A stretch of 8,807 nucleotides of DNA from an uncultured Faecalibacterium sp. (GCA_902463905.1 CABQHF010000081.1:1-8807), one strand, 5' to 3'; counted from the first letter of the stretch, positions 1 to 5,407 are shown. The notes: a model not told the origin generated them from the letters alone. Made by a program: numbers and translations.

Positions 1-1
1 G

Positions 2-268
2 GCTCTGTTCGGCTCCATGGCACTGGGCCTGTTTGCCAGCTCCTCCAGCGGCAACAAGGTGGTCAAGGGCGGCATCAAGGGCGTGCTGCCGGTGCTCATC
101 ATCATGACGGTGTTGTCCCTCGCGGCTCGTCTGGCCGGTTACGGCAGCGTACTGGGCGGCCTTGTGGGCATCTTCATCATCGTGATGCTGCCCATCGGCA
201 TCCTCACCTCCTATGTGCTCTGGAAAAAGGGCAAGATCAAGGTGGTGGACAAGGAGACCAACCTCTGA
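2..268 (+). CDS. Polytopic membrane protein, C-terminal fragment (5' end outside window)
   Basis: The reading frame is open from the left edge to a TGA at 266-268, giving 88 residues of a longer protein. The visible part has two hydrophobic stretches separated by a short Gly-rich turn: one around VLPVLIIMTVLSLAARLAG and one around LGGLVGIFIIVMLPIGILTSYVLW. It ends in a charged, probably cytoplasmic tail (KKGKIKVVDKETNL). This layout fits the last two helices of a secondary transporter or similar permease. I do not recognise the family from this piece; an APC/YkvI-like permease is one possibility I cannot confirm. The internal ATG at 17 has no ribosome binding site in view and sits within a hydrophobic segment, so it is not taken as the start. 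A strong terminator follows 30 bp after the stop. Confidence 0.75.
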   Translation, partial: ALFGSMALGLFASSSSGNKVVKGGIKGVLPVLIIMTVLSLAARLAGYGSVLGGLVGIFIIVMLPIGILTSYVLWKKGKIKVVDKETNL

Positions 269-297
269 TCCTCTGGCACGGTTTCCGTAAAAAAGAC

Positions 298-339
298 AAT
301 ACCCGGAACCCTCCGCTGGGAAGGTTCCGGGTATTTTTT
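298..339 (+). terminator. Rho-independent terminator, probably bidirectional
   Basis: A perfect 13-bp stem (298-310 with 323-335) encloses a 12-nt loop and runs into six T at 334-339, which ends transcription of the membrane-protein gene at 2-268. Read on the minus strand, the same stem is followed by a T-rich run (complement of 289-294), so it can also end the nhaC-marR transcript, whose last gene stops at 350. Confidence 0.92.
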
Positions 340-349
340 GCCTGTTATG

Positions 350-817
350 TTACGATTCGGCTTTCTCGTCCTGATGCCGGGGCATATCCAGCTCCGGCAT
401 CAGCTCATCGCTGATGATGGTGAGCATCTGCTCCAGCTTGTCCACGTCCTCTTCCGGGAAGCGCTGGCGCACCCGCCGGACCACCGTGCTCAGGTAGGAG
501 TAGCTGATGTTGTAGTAGTCGATATACTTCTGGGTGGGGCGCAGGTGGTACTCGCGCCGGTCCACGGTGGACTGGATCTTTTCCACATAGCCCTTTTTGA
601 CCAGACTGCCGATCTTGTAGGCCGCATTGGGGGTGGAGATCTGCATCATGCGGGAGAACTCCGCAATGGTGGGTTCGCCCATGGCCATGATGCCCTCCAT
701 GCAGAAGGACTCCACCGTGGTCAGGGTCGCTTCCCGCGTGGCAAAACGCTGGAATACGTTCTGATAAAAATGCAGCTTGAATTTGGTGTATACATCCTGA
801 AAAGCCTGTTCCAGCAT
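350..817 (-). CDS. MarR-family winged-helix transcriptional regulator
   Basis: A 155-residue DNA-binding protein of ordinary MarR length. An N-terminal helical dimerisation segment (about 1-35) is followed by the helix-turn-helix (about 50-73, TIAEFSRMMQIS then TPNAAYKIGSLVKKG) and the wing (86-95, DRREYHLRPT), which is the family signature. C-terminal helices (about 96-140) close the dimer, and the tail is charged. The start at 817 is chosen because GGAGG lies 8 nt upstream (826-830). A longer in-frame version starting at 877 has no such site and overlaps the likely promoter. It lies 67 bp downstream of the NhaC-type antiporter gene on the same strand, so regulation of that transporter is the obvious hypothesis. 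The ligand is unknown. Known members of the family respond to small phenolic or other lipophilic compounds, or to oxidation. No conserved sensing cysteine pattern stands out (one Cys, residue 39). Confidence 0.9.
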   Translation of the reverse strand: MLEQAFQDVYTKFKLHFYQNVFQRFATREATLTTVESFCMEGIMAMGEPTIAEFSRMMQISTPNAAYKIGSLVKKGYVEKIQSTVDRREYHLRPTQKYIDYYNISYSYLSTVVRRVRQRFPEEDVDKLEQMLTIISDELMPELDMPRHQDEKAES

Positions 818-848
818 GGATCGCGCCTCCGCTCGTTCGTTTTCTTTC

Positions 849-877
849 AGTTTATCACAAGTTGCCCGCGACGGCAA
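849..877 (-). promoter_or_regulatory. Possible promoter for the marR gene
   Basis: On the minus strand TTGCCG (872-877) and TAAACT (849-854) are separated by exactly 17 bp. TAAACT is preceded by TGA, which gives an extended -10. Each hexamer matches 4 of 6 consensus positions. It lies between the nhaC stop and the marR ribosome binding site, so marR may be transcribed on its own as well as by read-through from nhaC. Confidence 0.45.
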
Positions 878-884
878 AGCCCAA

Positions 885-2549
885 TCATGCTTTTGCCTTT
901 TTGGTCGTGCGGGCGCGGATGATGCTGAGCACCACCAGCTCTACGACGATGGCCACGGCCAGCAGCACCAGCGAGGTGAACAGGCTGGCCCGGCTGCCCA
1001 GTACCGCCTGTGCCAGGCCGGTGATCACATAACACACCGCCGCGCAGGACGCCGCCGTGATGGCATAGGGCAGCTGGGTGGACACATGGTTCACATGGCT
1101 GCAGTGGGCACCCGCCGAGGCCATGATGGTGGTGTCGGAGATGGGGGAGCAGTGGTCGCCGCACACGGCGCCGGACAGGCAGGCCGCGATGGAGATGACC
1201 AGCATTTCGCCTTCCGGGAATGCGTGGCACACGATGGGGATCAGAATGGAGAAGGTTCCCCAGCTCGTGCCGGTGGCAAAGGCCAGGAACACCGCCACCA
1301 GGAAGATGATCACCGGCAGCAGATACTGCAGCGCCGCAGCGGAGCCGCCCAGCAGATTGGCCACATAATACTTGGCACCCAGCAGGCCGGTCATGCCGGA
1401 CAGGGTCCAGGCCAGGGACAGGATCAGCATGGGGCTTACCATAGCCTTGAAGCCCTCGGGGATGCAGGCCGCAAAGTCCTGGAAGGTCATGACGCTGCGC
1501 ACCCGGTAGAACACGAAGGTGAACAGCAGAGCAATGCTGCTGCCCATCACAAGGCCGGCAGAGGCGTTGCAGTCCGCAAAGGCGGTAACGAAGTCCACGC
1601 CCTCAAAGAAGCCGCCGGTGTAGATCATGCCGAAGATGCAGGCCGCGATCAGCACCAGCACCGGTGCGATCAGGTCCACAACATGGCCCTTCGTCTCGGT
1701 GCCGTCGTCCACGTCGTCGCCGTAGGGGCGGTCCTCGGTGGTGAACAGGTCGCCGTTTTTCGCGTTGTCCTCATGGAGCTTCATGGAGCCGAAGTCAGTG
1801 CCGGTGAAGATGAGGAACAGGCTCATGACGACGGTAAGCAGGGCATAGTAGTTGTAGGGGATGGTGCGCAGGAACATGGTGAAGCCGTTGATGCCAGATC
1901 CCTCCGGCACGCTGGAGGTGACCGCCGCCGCCCAGCTGGACACCGGCGCAATGATGCAGATGGGGGCCGCCGTGGCGTCGATGAGGTAGGCCAGCTTGGC
2001 GCGGGACACCTTCTGCCGGTCGGTGACCGGGCGCATGACCGAACCCACGGTCAGGCAGTTGAAATAGTCGTCCACAAAGATCATCACACCCAGCAGCAGA
2101 GTGGCAAACTGTGCGCCCGCCCGGGAGTGGATGTGCTTCGATGCCCAGCGGCCAAAGGCGGCCGAGCCGCCGGCCTTGTTCATCAGGGCCACCAGGATGC
2201 CCAGCATGACCAGGAACACCAGGATGCCCACATTGCTGCTGTCGGACAGTTTGGCGATCATGCCGCCCTCTTCGTGGAAGAAGAGGGTATTCAGGGCCAG
2301 TTCCAGGTTTCCGTTGGCATACAGCAGTGCGCCCGAGGCGATGCCCACCAGCAGGGAGGTGTACACCTCCTTGGTGTTCAGGGCCAGCACAATGGCAATG
2401 ACCGGCGGCAGCAGCGAGAAGAAGGTGCTGTACACCGCACAGGTGTAGGTAGACGGGTCGGCGATCTTGCCGGGAGTGGCTGCCGTGCACCACAGCAGCA
2501 GGGCAAACACGAACAGTGCCGCCGCCCAGGACAGATTTTTGTTTTTCAT
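885..2549 (-). CDS. NhaC-family Na+/H+ antiporter
   Basis: A 554-residue inner-membrane protein of the NhaC family in the ion transporter superfamily, predicted to exchange sodium (or a coupled organic anion) for protons. About a dozen hydrophobic helices can be read. Family landmarks are FVDDYFNCLTVGSVMRPVTD at 158-177, GTSWGTF at 427-433 and GDHCSPISDTTIMAS at 464-478, polar motifs buried in membrane segments that are characteristic of NhaC and MleN-type exchangers. A long hydrophilic acidic loop (about 251-291, with several Asp-Asp pairs) divides the protein into two halves. The start at 2549 has AAAAGGA 6 nt upstream (2556-2562). The marR gene follows 67 bp downstream. The family also includes malate/lactate and amino-acid-linked exchangers, so the exact substrate cannot be set from sequence; the antiporter family call is firm. 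Confidence 0.9.
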   Translation of the reverse strand: MKNKNLSWAAALFVFALLLWCTAATPGKIADPSTYTCAVYSTFFSLLPPVIAIVLALNTKEVYTSLLVGIASGALLYANGNLELALNTLFFHEEGGMIAKLSDSSNVGILVFLVMLGILVALMNKAGGSAAFGRWASKHIHSRAGAQFATLLLGVMIFVDDYFNCLTVGSVMRPVTDRQKVSRAKLAYLIDATAAPICIIAPVSSWAAAVTSSVPEGSGINGFTMFLRTIPYNYYALLTVVMSLFLIFTGTDFGSMKLHEDNAKNGDLFTTEDRPYGDDVDDGTETKGHVVDLIAPVLVLIAACIFGMIYTGGFFEGVDFVTAFADCNASAGLVMGSSIALLFTFVFYRVRSVMTFQDFAACIPEGFKAMVSPMLILSLAWTLSGMTGLLGAKYYVANLLGGSAAALQYLLPVIIFLVAVFLAFATGTSWGTFSILIPIVCHAFPEGEMLVISIAACLSGAVCGDHCSPISDTTIMASAGAHCSHVNHVSTQLPYAITAASCAAVCYVITGLAQAVLGSRASLFTSLVLLAVAIVVELVVLSIIRARTTKKAKA

Positions 2550-2595
2550 AATGATTCCTTTTCGTTTCAGGCGATTCGTTCCGGCAGCGTATCAG

Positions 2596-2623
2596 GCCCC
2601 GTGCTGCGGGGCAGACTATCCCC
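2596..2623. other. Competing GC-rich hairpins in the nhaC leader
   Basis: GCCCCG at 2596-2601 pairs with CGGGGC at 2607-2612 (6 bp, 5-nt loop). The GGGG at 2608-2611 could instead pair with CCCC at 2620-2623, so the two folds exclude each other. On the minus strand they would lie about 50-75 nt upstream of the nhaC start. No T-run follows either fold, so they are not a standard terminator. Function is unknown and the pairing may be chance in GC-rich DNA. Confidence 0.25.
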
Positions 2624-2649
2624 ACGGAATGCAAAAGGGGAGTGGGGCC

Positions 2650-2802
2650 GTGCCGGATTACAAAGCGATGTATTTTGAGCTGTTCCGCGCCAGCGTGCAG
2701 GCCGTACAGCTGCTGCAGGACGCACAGGCCCACGCCGAACAGCAGCTGCTGGCCGAGGACCCGCCGCCGCTGCGGCTGGAGCAGCCCGATGGGGAAGAGT
2801 GA
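2650..2802 (+). CDS. Small conserved-looking protein, 50 aa, GTG start
   Basis: The frame gives a 50-residue acidic, helical protein starting (as M)PDYKAMYFELFRASVQAVQ and continuing LLQDAQAHAEQQLLAED. From memory, short Clostridial proteins of the type DYKxMYFxLFN...A...AQxxxExx look alike, but their role is not known to me. GTG at 2650 is taken as the start because AAGGGGAG (2635-2642) lies 7 nt upstream. The in-frame ATG at 2629 has no ribosome binding site and would put that site inside the gene. The protein has no signal peptide, membrane segment or cysteine; amphipathic helix or coiled-coil packing is likely. It is divergent from nhaC, and its stop touches the palindromic repeat element at 2804. 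I see no clear promoter. Confidence 0.65.
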   Translation: MPDYKAMYFELFRASVQAVQLLQDAQAHAEQQLLAEDPPPLRLEQPDGEE

Positions 2803-2803
2803 A

Positions 2804-2988
2804 CCCTCTCAGTTTAACGGCCTCACCCTCTCCGTCTTTGCTTCGCAAATCCACCTTGCTCCCCGCTTTGTCGCTTACGCGACATCTCTCCCCAGCTGGG
2901 GAGAGTCTGTCAAAGGGAGAGGCAAGAGCTTTACCGTTACGTTCTTGGCTCTCCCTCTGGGAGAGCTGGCGCGAAGCGCCTGAGAGGG
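2804..2988. repeat. MITE-like palindromic intergenic element
   Basis: The 185-bp segment is bounded by 9-bp inverted repeats CCCTCTCAG (2804-2812) and CTGAGAGGG (2980-2988) and is packed with hairpins: 2837-2849 (5-bp stem), 2870-2883 (5 bp, TTAC loop), 2886-2905 (perfect 20-bp palindrome), 2948-2966 (8-bp stem, 3-nt loop) and 2968-2980 (5-bp stem, GAA loop). Frames across it code for nothing credible. Similar CTCTCCC/GGGAGAG-rich intergenic elements are, from memory, abundant in Faecalibacterium-like genomes. It carries no transposase, so it would be a non-autonomous element moved in trans or a RNA-structured repeat. It separates the small gene at 2650-2802 from the convergent thioesterase gene, whose stop is 20 bp away, and its hairpins could act as transcript ends although none has a T-run. 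Confidence 0.7.
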
Positions 2989-3007
2989 CGAGGTTATTCA
3001 CCCGGTT

Positions 3008-3397
3008 TTACCCTTTCTTTGCCTCCGCCTTGGCCGCAAACTTGTCGTTGTGGATCACAAAGCGCTCGTGGGTGCCGCCGCCCACCGGGCCTTTTTCGTC
3101 GTGCAGGCTCACTTTGAAGGTGAGCTTGCGGCCTTCCACAGCCACCAGCTCGCTCTCGCAGGTCACAGTCATGCCCACGGGGGTGGGAGCGGTGTGCTCC
3201 AGCTCCAGCTTCGTGCCCACGGTGCCGTCGCCCTCGGCCAGGGCCGGGGCCACGCTCATCCAACAGGTCTTTTCGGCCAGGGCCACCAGGGCCGGGGTGG
3301 CAAACACGTCCAGCGTGCCGCTGCCCATGGTTTTTGCAGTGTTTACAGCAGTGACAGACACGCTCTGCTCACCGCGGATGCCAGGTTCCAGTGTCAT
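3008..3397 (-). CDS. FlK-like hotdog-fold acyl-CoA thioesterase
   Basis: A 129-residue cytosolic protein, the length of a single hotdog domain. It matches the fluoroacetyl-CoA thioesterase FlK-like family: VFATPALVALAEKTC (31-45) carries Thr34 and Glu42, and LELEHTAPTPVG (64-75) carries His68. The known FlK catalytic residues are Thr42, Glu50 and His76, and all three are offset here by exactly 8, so the active site appears intact. The family hydrolyses acyl-CoA thioesters; the fluoroacetyl specificity of FlK depends on a phenylalanine lid (Phe36), and the equivalent position here would be Thr28, so the substrate is probably another short acyl-CoA. The start at 3397 is chosen because AGGAGGG (3405-3411) lies 7 nt upstream; the in-frame ATG 20 codons earlier lies within the promoter region. 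It is transcribed divergently from the YwaF-like gene. The C-terminus ends in a Lys/Ala-rich tail. Confidence 0.85.
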   Translation of the reverse strand: MTLEPGIRGEQSVSVTAVNTAKTMGSGTLDVFATPALVALAEKTCWMSVAPALAEGDGTVGTKLELEHTAPTPVGMTVTCESELVAVEGRKLTFKVSLHDEKGPVGGGTHERFVIHNDKFAAKAEAKKG

Positions 3398-3434
3398 AAA
3401 AATTCCCTCCTGTGCGTTTTGCGCAGTTTGTTGT

Positions 3435-3448
3435 TTTATACTTTTATA
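3435..3448 (-). promoter_or_regulatory. Possible -10 region(s) for the thioesterase gene
   Basis: The AT-rich patch carries two TATAAA hexamers on the minus strand (complements of 3435-3440 and 3443-3448), 24-37 bp upstream of the ribosome binding site at 3405-3411. No convincing -35 hexamer lies at standard spacing: a TTGCTA at 3470-3475 region is too far or too close for either hexamer. The position is right for a promoter but the exact one is not resolved. Confidence 0.35.
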
Positions 3449-3529
3449 AGATACCACAGCTTAGCAAAGAATGCACCCACTTTAGCGCATTTTGTAAAAA
3501 ATACCGTTTCGGTTTCCGGCTGTCTGTGC

Positions 3530-3535
3530 TATGAT
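3530..3535 (+). promoter_or_regulatory. Extended -10 promoter of the YwaF-like gene
   Basis: TATGAT (5 of 6 to consensus) is preceded by TGC, giving an extended -10; the -35 at 17 bp (TTTCGG) is poor, as is usual for extended -10 promoters. Transcription would begin near 3542, leaving a leader of about 20 nt before the ATG at 3561. This argues against the in-frame ATG at 3531, which lies inside this hexamer. Confidence 0.5.
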
Positions 3536-3560
3536 AGGCTCTGAAAGAGAGGGGACCTCC

Positions 3561-4304
3561 ATGTCTGACTTCTGGAAATCCTATGACATCACCGCCGCCG
3601 AATACGGTGCGGGCTATGAGTGCTACCCGCTGTTCGGCACTGTCCATCTCATAGAGCTGGCGCTGTCGGCTTTGTTCCTTCTGGGCATGGTGTGGTGGTA
3701 CCGCCGCAGCACGCCGCGCACCCGGCGGCACATTCTGGTGGGGGTCACGGCGGCCCTGCTGGCCGACGAGGCCGCCCTGCTGCTGGGCATGGCCTGCACC
3801 GGCCAGTGGAACTGGAGCTATCTGCCGCTGCACCTGTGCAGCATCAACGTGTTCGTCTGCCTGTACAACACCCTCACCGACCGCAGCTGGTGCAAGGAGG
3901 AGCTGTACGCCCTGTGCATCCCCGGCGCGGCACTGGCTCTGCTGTGCCCCAGCTGGCGGGATGTGCCCGGGTGGTTCACCCTCATCAACCTGCACTCGGT
4001 CAGCATCCACGCCCTGCTGGTGCTCTACCCTGTGCTGCTGGTGGCGGGCGGATACCGCCCCAGCGTGCGCCGGGTGCCGCAGGTGCTGGCCTTTTTGTTC
4101 GGCTCGGCCCTGCCCATCTATTTTCTTAACAAACCCCTGCACACCAACTTTTACTTTTTGAATAACCCCTATGGCAACGTCATCACCAGCACCTTTACCG
4201 CGTGGTTTGGCGAAAAATTCTACATTCTGGGCTTTCTGCCCGCCATCGCGCTTGCCCTTGTGCTGATGTACGCCCCCTGGGCAGCAGCCGGGAAGAAGCG
4301 TTGA
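3561..4304 (+). CDS. YwaF/TIGR02206-family integral membrane protein
   Basis: A 247-residue membrane protein with about six to seven hydrophobic segments. It has the family's recognisable blocks: YLPLHLCSINVFVCLY (87-102), with the conserved Leu-Pro-Leu-His and Cys, and NFYFLNNP (196-203) before the last helices, then GFLPAIALALVLMYAPW near the C-terminus. These are typical of the uncharacterised TIGR02206 (B. subtilis YwaF-like) family; no biochemical role is established that I know of. The conserved His and Cys within a membrane segment suggest metal or substrate contact, which is inference. The start at 3561 has GAGAGGGG (3547-3554) 6 nt upstream. It is a single-gene unit, divergent from the thioesterase gene and ended by a strong hairpin 22 bp after the stop. 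Confidence 0.85.
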   Translation: MSDFWKSYDITAAEYGAGYECYPLFGTVHLIELALSALFLLGMVWWYRRSTPRTRRHILVGVTAALLADEAALLLGMACTGQWNWSYLPLHLCSINVFVCLYNTLTDRSWCKEELYALCIPGAALALLCPSWRDVPGWFTLINLHSVSIHALLVLYPVLLVAGGYRPSVRRVPQVLAFLFGSALPIYFLNKPLHTNFYFLNNPYGNVITSTFTAWFGEKFYILGFLPAIALALVLMYAPWAAAGKKR

Positions 4305-4326
4305 GCCGCTCCGCCACCCGTCCGCT

Positions 4327-4363
4327 CCCGGTCCGCTTTCCAGCGGGCCGGGTTTTCTTTTTT
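4327..4363 (+). terminator. Strong Rho-independent terminator
   Basis: An 11-bp GC-rich stem (4327-4337 with 4342-4352, one T-G wobble) closes a TTCC tetraloop and is followed by TTTTCTTTTTT at 4353-4363. It ends the YwaF-like transcript and insulates the metal-resistance promoter about 80 bp further on. Confidence 0.93.
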
Positions 4364-4440
4364 CAATTTGCATCTTTTTGGCGTTTTGCGGTGTTTTTTC
4401 ATCAATGCAGCGGGAATGTCAAAATTCTTCTGCAAAGGGC

Positions 4441-4469
4441 TTGACAGGCAGGCATGTGCGTGATATCAT
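4441..4469 (+). promoter_or_regulatory. Sigma-A type promoter of the arsR/smtB-like gene
   Basis: A perfect TTGACA -35 (4441-4446), 17-bp spacer and TATCAT -10 (4464-4469, 5 of 6) preceded by TGA. This is the strongest promoter in the window. The predicted start is near 4476, inside the operator that follows, so bound repressor would block initiation directly. Confidence 0.9.
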
Positions 4470-4472
4470 GAA

Positions 4473-4494
4473 CACATGAACAGACGTTCATATG
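4473..4494 (+). promoter_or_regulatory. ArsR/SmtB (CzrA-type) operator
   Basis: An imperfect 22-bp inverted repeat centred on ATGAAC (4476-4481), 4 nt, GTTCAT (4486-4491). It contains TGAA-N6-TTCA (4477-4490), the core known for Zn-responsive CzrA/SmtB operators. It overlaps the predicted transcription start of the repressor gene itself, so the gene is expected to be autoregulated and induced by metal. The flanking ATATCAT and TCATATGA half-sites may extend the binding surface. Confidence 0.85.
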
Positions 4495-4520
4495 ATTTCA
4501 TCCCGAAAGGAGATGCTTCC

Positions 4521-4850
4521 ATGGCACAGCAGAACGACCCCCTTGTGCAGCCGGAAGAGCTGGACATGCCGGATGACGAAGTGCTGTACGAGCTGGCCGA
4601 CCTGTTCCGGGTGTTCGGCGACTCCACCCGCATCAAGATCCTGTACGCCCTGCACGACAATGAGCTGTGCGTGCAGGACATTGCCAACGCCGTGCAGCTG
4701 AGCCAGTCGGCCGTGAGCCACCAGCTGCGGGTTCTCAAGGATTCCAAGCTGGTACGCTTCCGGCGGGAGGGCAAGACCGTGTACTACGCACTGGACGACG
4801 ACCATGTGCGCAGCATCCTCTCTCTGGGGATGGACCATATCGAAGAATGA
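4521..4850 (+). CDS. ArsR/SmtB-family Zn/Cd-responsive repressor
   Basis: A 109-residue winged-helix repressor that releases DNA on metal binding. LADLFRVFGDSTRIKILYAL (25-44) is the family's opening helix pair; LSQSAVSHQLRVLKDSKLV (60-78) is the recognition helix; RREGKTVYYALDD (81-93) is the wing. The C-terminal helix carries Asp93-x-His95-x10-His106-x2-Glu109, exactly the alpha5 Zn site of SmtB (DxHx10Hx2E) across the dimer. The alpha3 motif is ELCVQD (48-53) with a single Cys50, so the Cys-based alpha3N site of CadC and ArsR is not complete; Zn is therefore the best-supported inducer, with Cd or Co possible. The start at 4521 has AAAGGAG 8 nt upstream (4506-4512); the upstream ATG at 4476 is at the transcription start. 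The HMA gene follows 47 bp downstream on the same transcript, and a matching operator precedes the gene. Confidence 0.93.
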   Translation: MAQQNDPLVQPEELDMPDDEVLYELADLFRVFGDSTRIKILYALHDNELCVQDIANAVQLSQSAVSHQLRVLKDSKLVRFRREGKTVYYALDDDHVRSILSLGMDHIEE

Positions 4851-4897
4851 TTTTCCGGGCTGCGGCCCGCACAAAAACAGAAAGGCTGGTATCTACG

Positions 4898-5119
4898 ATG
4901 AAAAAGACCTACAAGATCGAAGTGGACTGCGCAAACTGCGCCCAGAAGATGGAGGACGCTGCCAACACCGTTGCCGGTGTGGAAAAGGCGACTGTCAGCT
5001 TCATGACCCAGAAGATGAAGGTGGAGTTTGCCGAGGGTGCCGACCCCCACGCCACCATGGAGAATGTGCTGTCCGCCTGCAAGAAGGTGGAGGACGACTG
5101 CGAGATCTTTGACATCTGA
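4898..5119 (+). CDS. Free-standing HMA heavy-metal-binding protein
   Basis: A 73-residue single HMA (ferredoxin-like beta-alpha-beta) domain. The metal site is DCANCAQKME (10-19), with Cys11-x-x-Cys14 preceded by Asp10. The Asp-Cys-x-x-Cys form is typical of the N-terminal domains of Zn/Cd/Pb ATPases such as ZntA, while Cu chaperones usually have Met-x-Cys-x-x-Cys. Additional Cys61 and Cys68 sit near the C-terminus. The domain is usually fused to the pump; here it is a separate protein and the ATPase at 5452 lacks it, so this gene probably supplies the missing metal-binding domain in trans. It is 47 bp downstream of the arsR/smtB-like gene and has a hairpin terminator after it. The ribosome binding site is weak: AAAGG at 4881-4885 lies 12 nt from the ATG. 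Scavenging or delivery, rather than sensing, is the likely role. Confidence 0.88.
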   Translation: MKKTYKIEVDCANCAQKMEDAANTVAGVEKATVSFMTQKMKVEFAEGADPHATMENVLSACKKVEDDCEIFDI

Positions 5120-5158
5120 CCTCTTCCGGTCCGGTTCCCGGCATCGCTGCTGGGCGGC

Positions 5159-5188
5159 AGCTCTCCCCCTGTGGGAGAGCTTTTCTTT
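5159..5188 (+). terminator. Rho-independent terminator after the HMA gene
   Basis: A 9-bp stem (5159-5167 with 5173-5181), CCTGT loop and a TTTTCTTT run (5181-5188). It would uncouple the metal-regulated arsR-HMA transcript from the ATPase gene unless bypassed. The stem resembles the CTCTCCC/GGGAGAG hairpins of the palindromic element at 2804-2988. Confidence 0.8.
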
Positions 5189-5204
5189 CCTCTGCCGCCG
5201 GGCA

Positions 5205-5407
5205 GCGGAAAACTTCTCTTTTTCGTGGAAAAAAACGGGCAGTTTTCAACACTTTCCACGCACTTTTCAACACCCTTCGCGGAAAACTCCAAAAAGAAAC
5301 GTGGAAAAGAAAGTTTTCTGCGGGAAAAACCCGTGGAAAACACGGGGGAAAGGGTGGAAAATCCATTTTTGTGGGGAAAACCTGTTGAATTCCACTGCGT
5401 TTTCCCG
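5205..5407. repeat. AT-rich array of DnaA-box-like 9-mers
   Basis: The gene-free 332 bp between 5119 and 5452 hold the terminator above and then this AT-rich cluster. On the minus strand TTTTCCACG is exact at 5224-5232, 5300-5308 and 5332-5340, with near copies at 5353-5361 and 5372-5380; on the plus strand CTTTCCACG lies at 5252-5260. TTTTCAACA occurs at 5243-5251 and 5264-5272, with TGTTGAA reversed at 5383-5389, and GCGGAAAAC at 5205-5213 and 5279-5287. Start-to-start distances cluster near 10-12 or 20-22 bp, that is, helical turns. A hairpin at 5330-5346 (6-bp stem) overlaps one box. TTTTCCAC is one base from the relaxed DnaA box TTWTNCACA in the last position. Function is unknown; it lies upstream of the ATPase gene, for which I see no clear promoter. 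Confidence 0.6.

Noticed and set aside
816..2678. Long plus-strand open frame of 620 codons opposite nhaC
   Set aside because: Same artefact; the nhaC frame has clear family motifs and a ribosome binding site, while this frame is low-complexity His/Gly/Gln.
3414..3560. Riboswitch or structured leader upstream of the thioesterase or YwaF-like gene
   Set aside because: The leaders left by the likely promoters are only about 20-30 nt and no known aptamer pattern could be made out.
4476..4520. Upstream in-frame ATG as the start of the arsR/smtB-like gene
   Set aside because: It coincides with the predicted transcription start and the operator; the ATG at 4521 has a good ribosome binding site.
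5001..5366. Minus-strand 121-codon frame through the box array
   Set aside because: Phe/Pro/Arg-rich product from repeated TTTTCC boxes, no ribosome binding site, no family resemblance.
5205..5407. CRISPR array
   Set aside because: Repeat units are only about 9 bp, occur on both strands, and are not separated by spacers of constant length; no cas gene is present.
5205..5407. The chromosomal oriC itself
   Set aside because: No dnaA, dnaN, rpmH, gyrase or parAB gene flanks it and no box matches the strict TTATCCACA consensus, so only a DnaA-box-like cluster is claimed.
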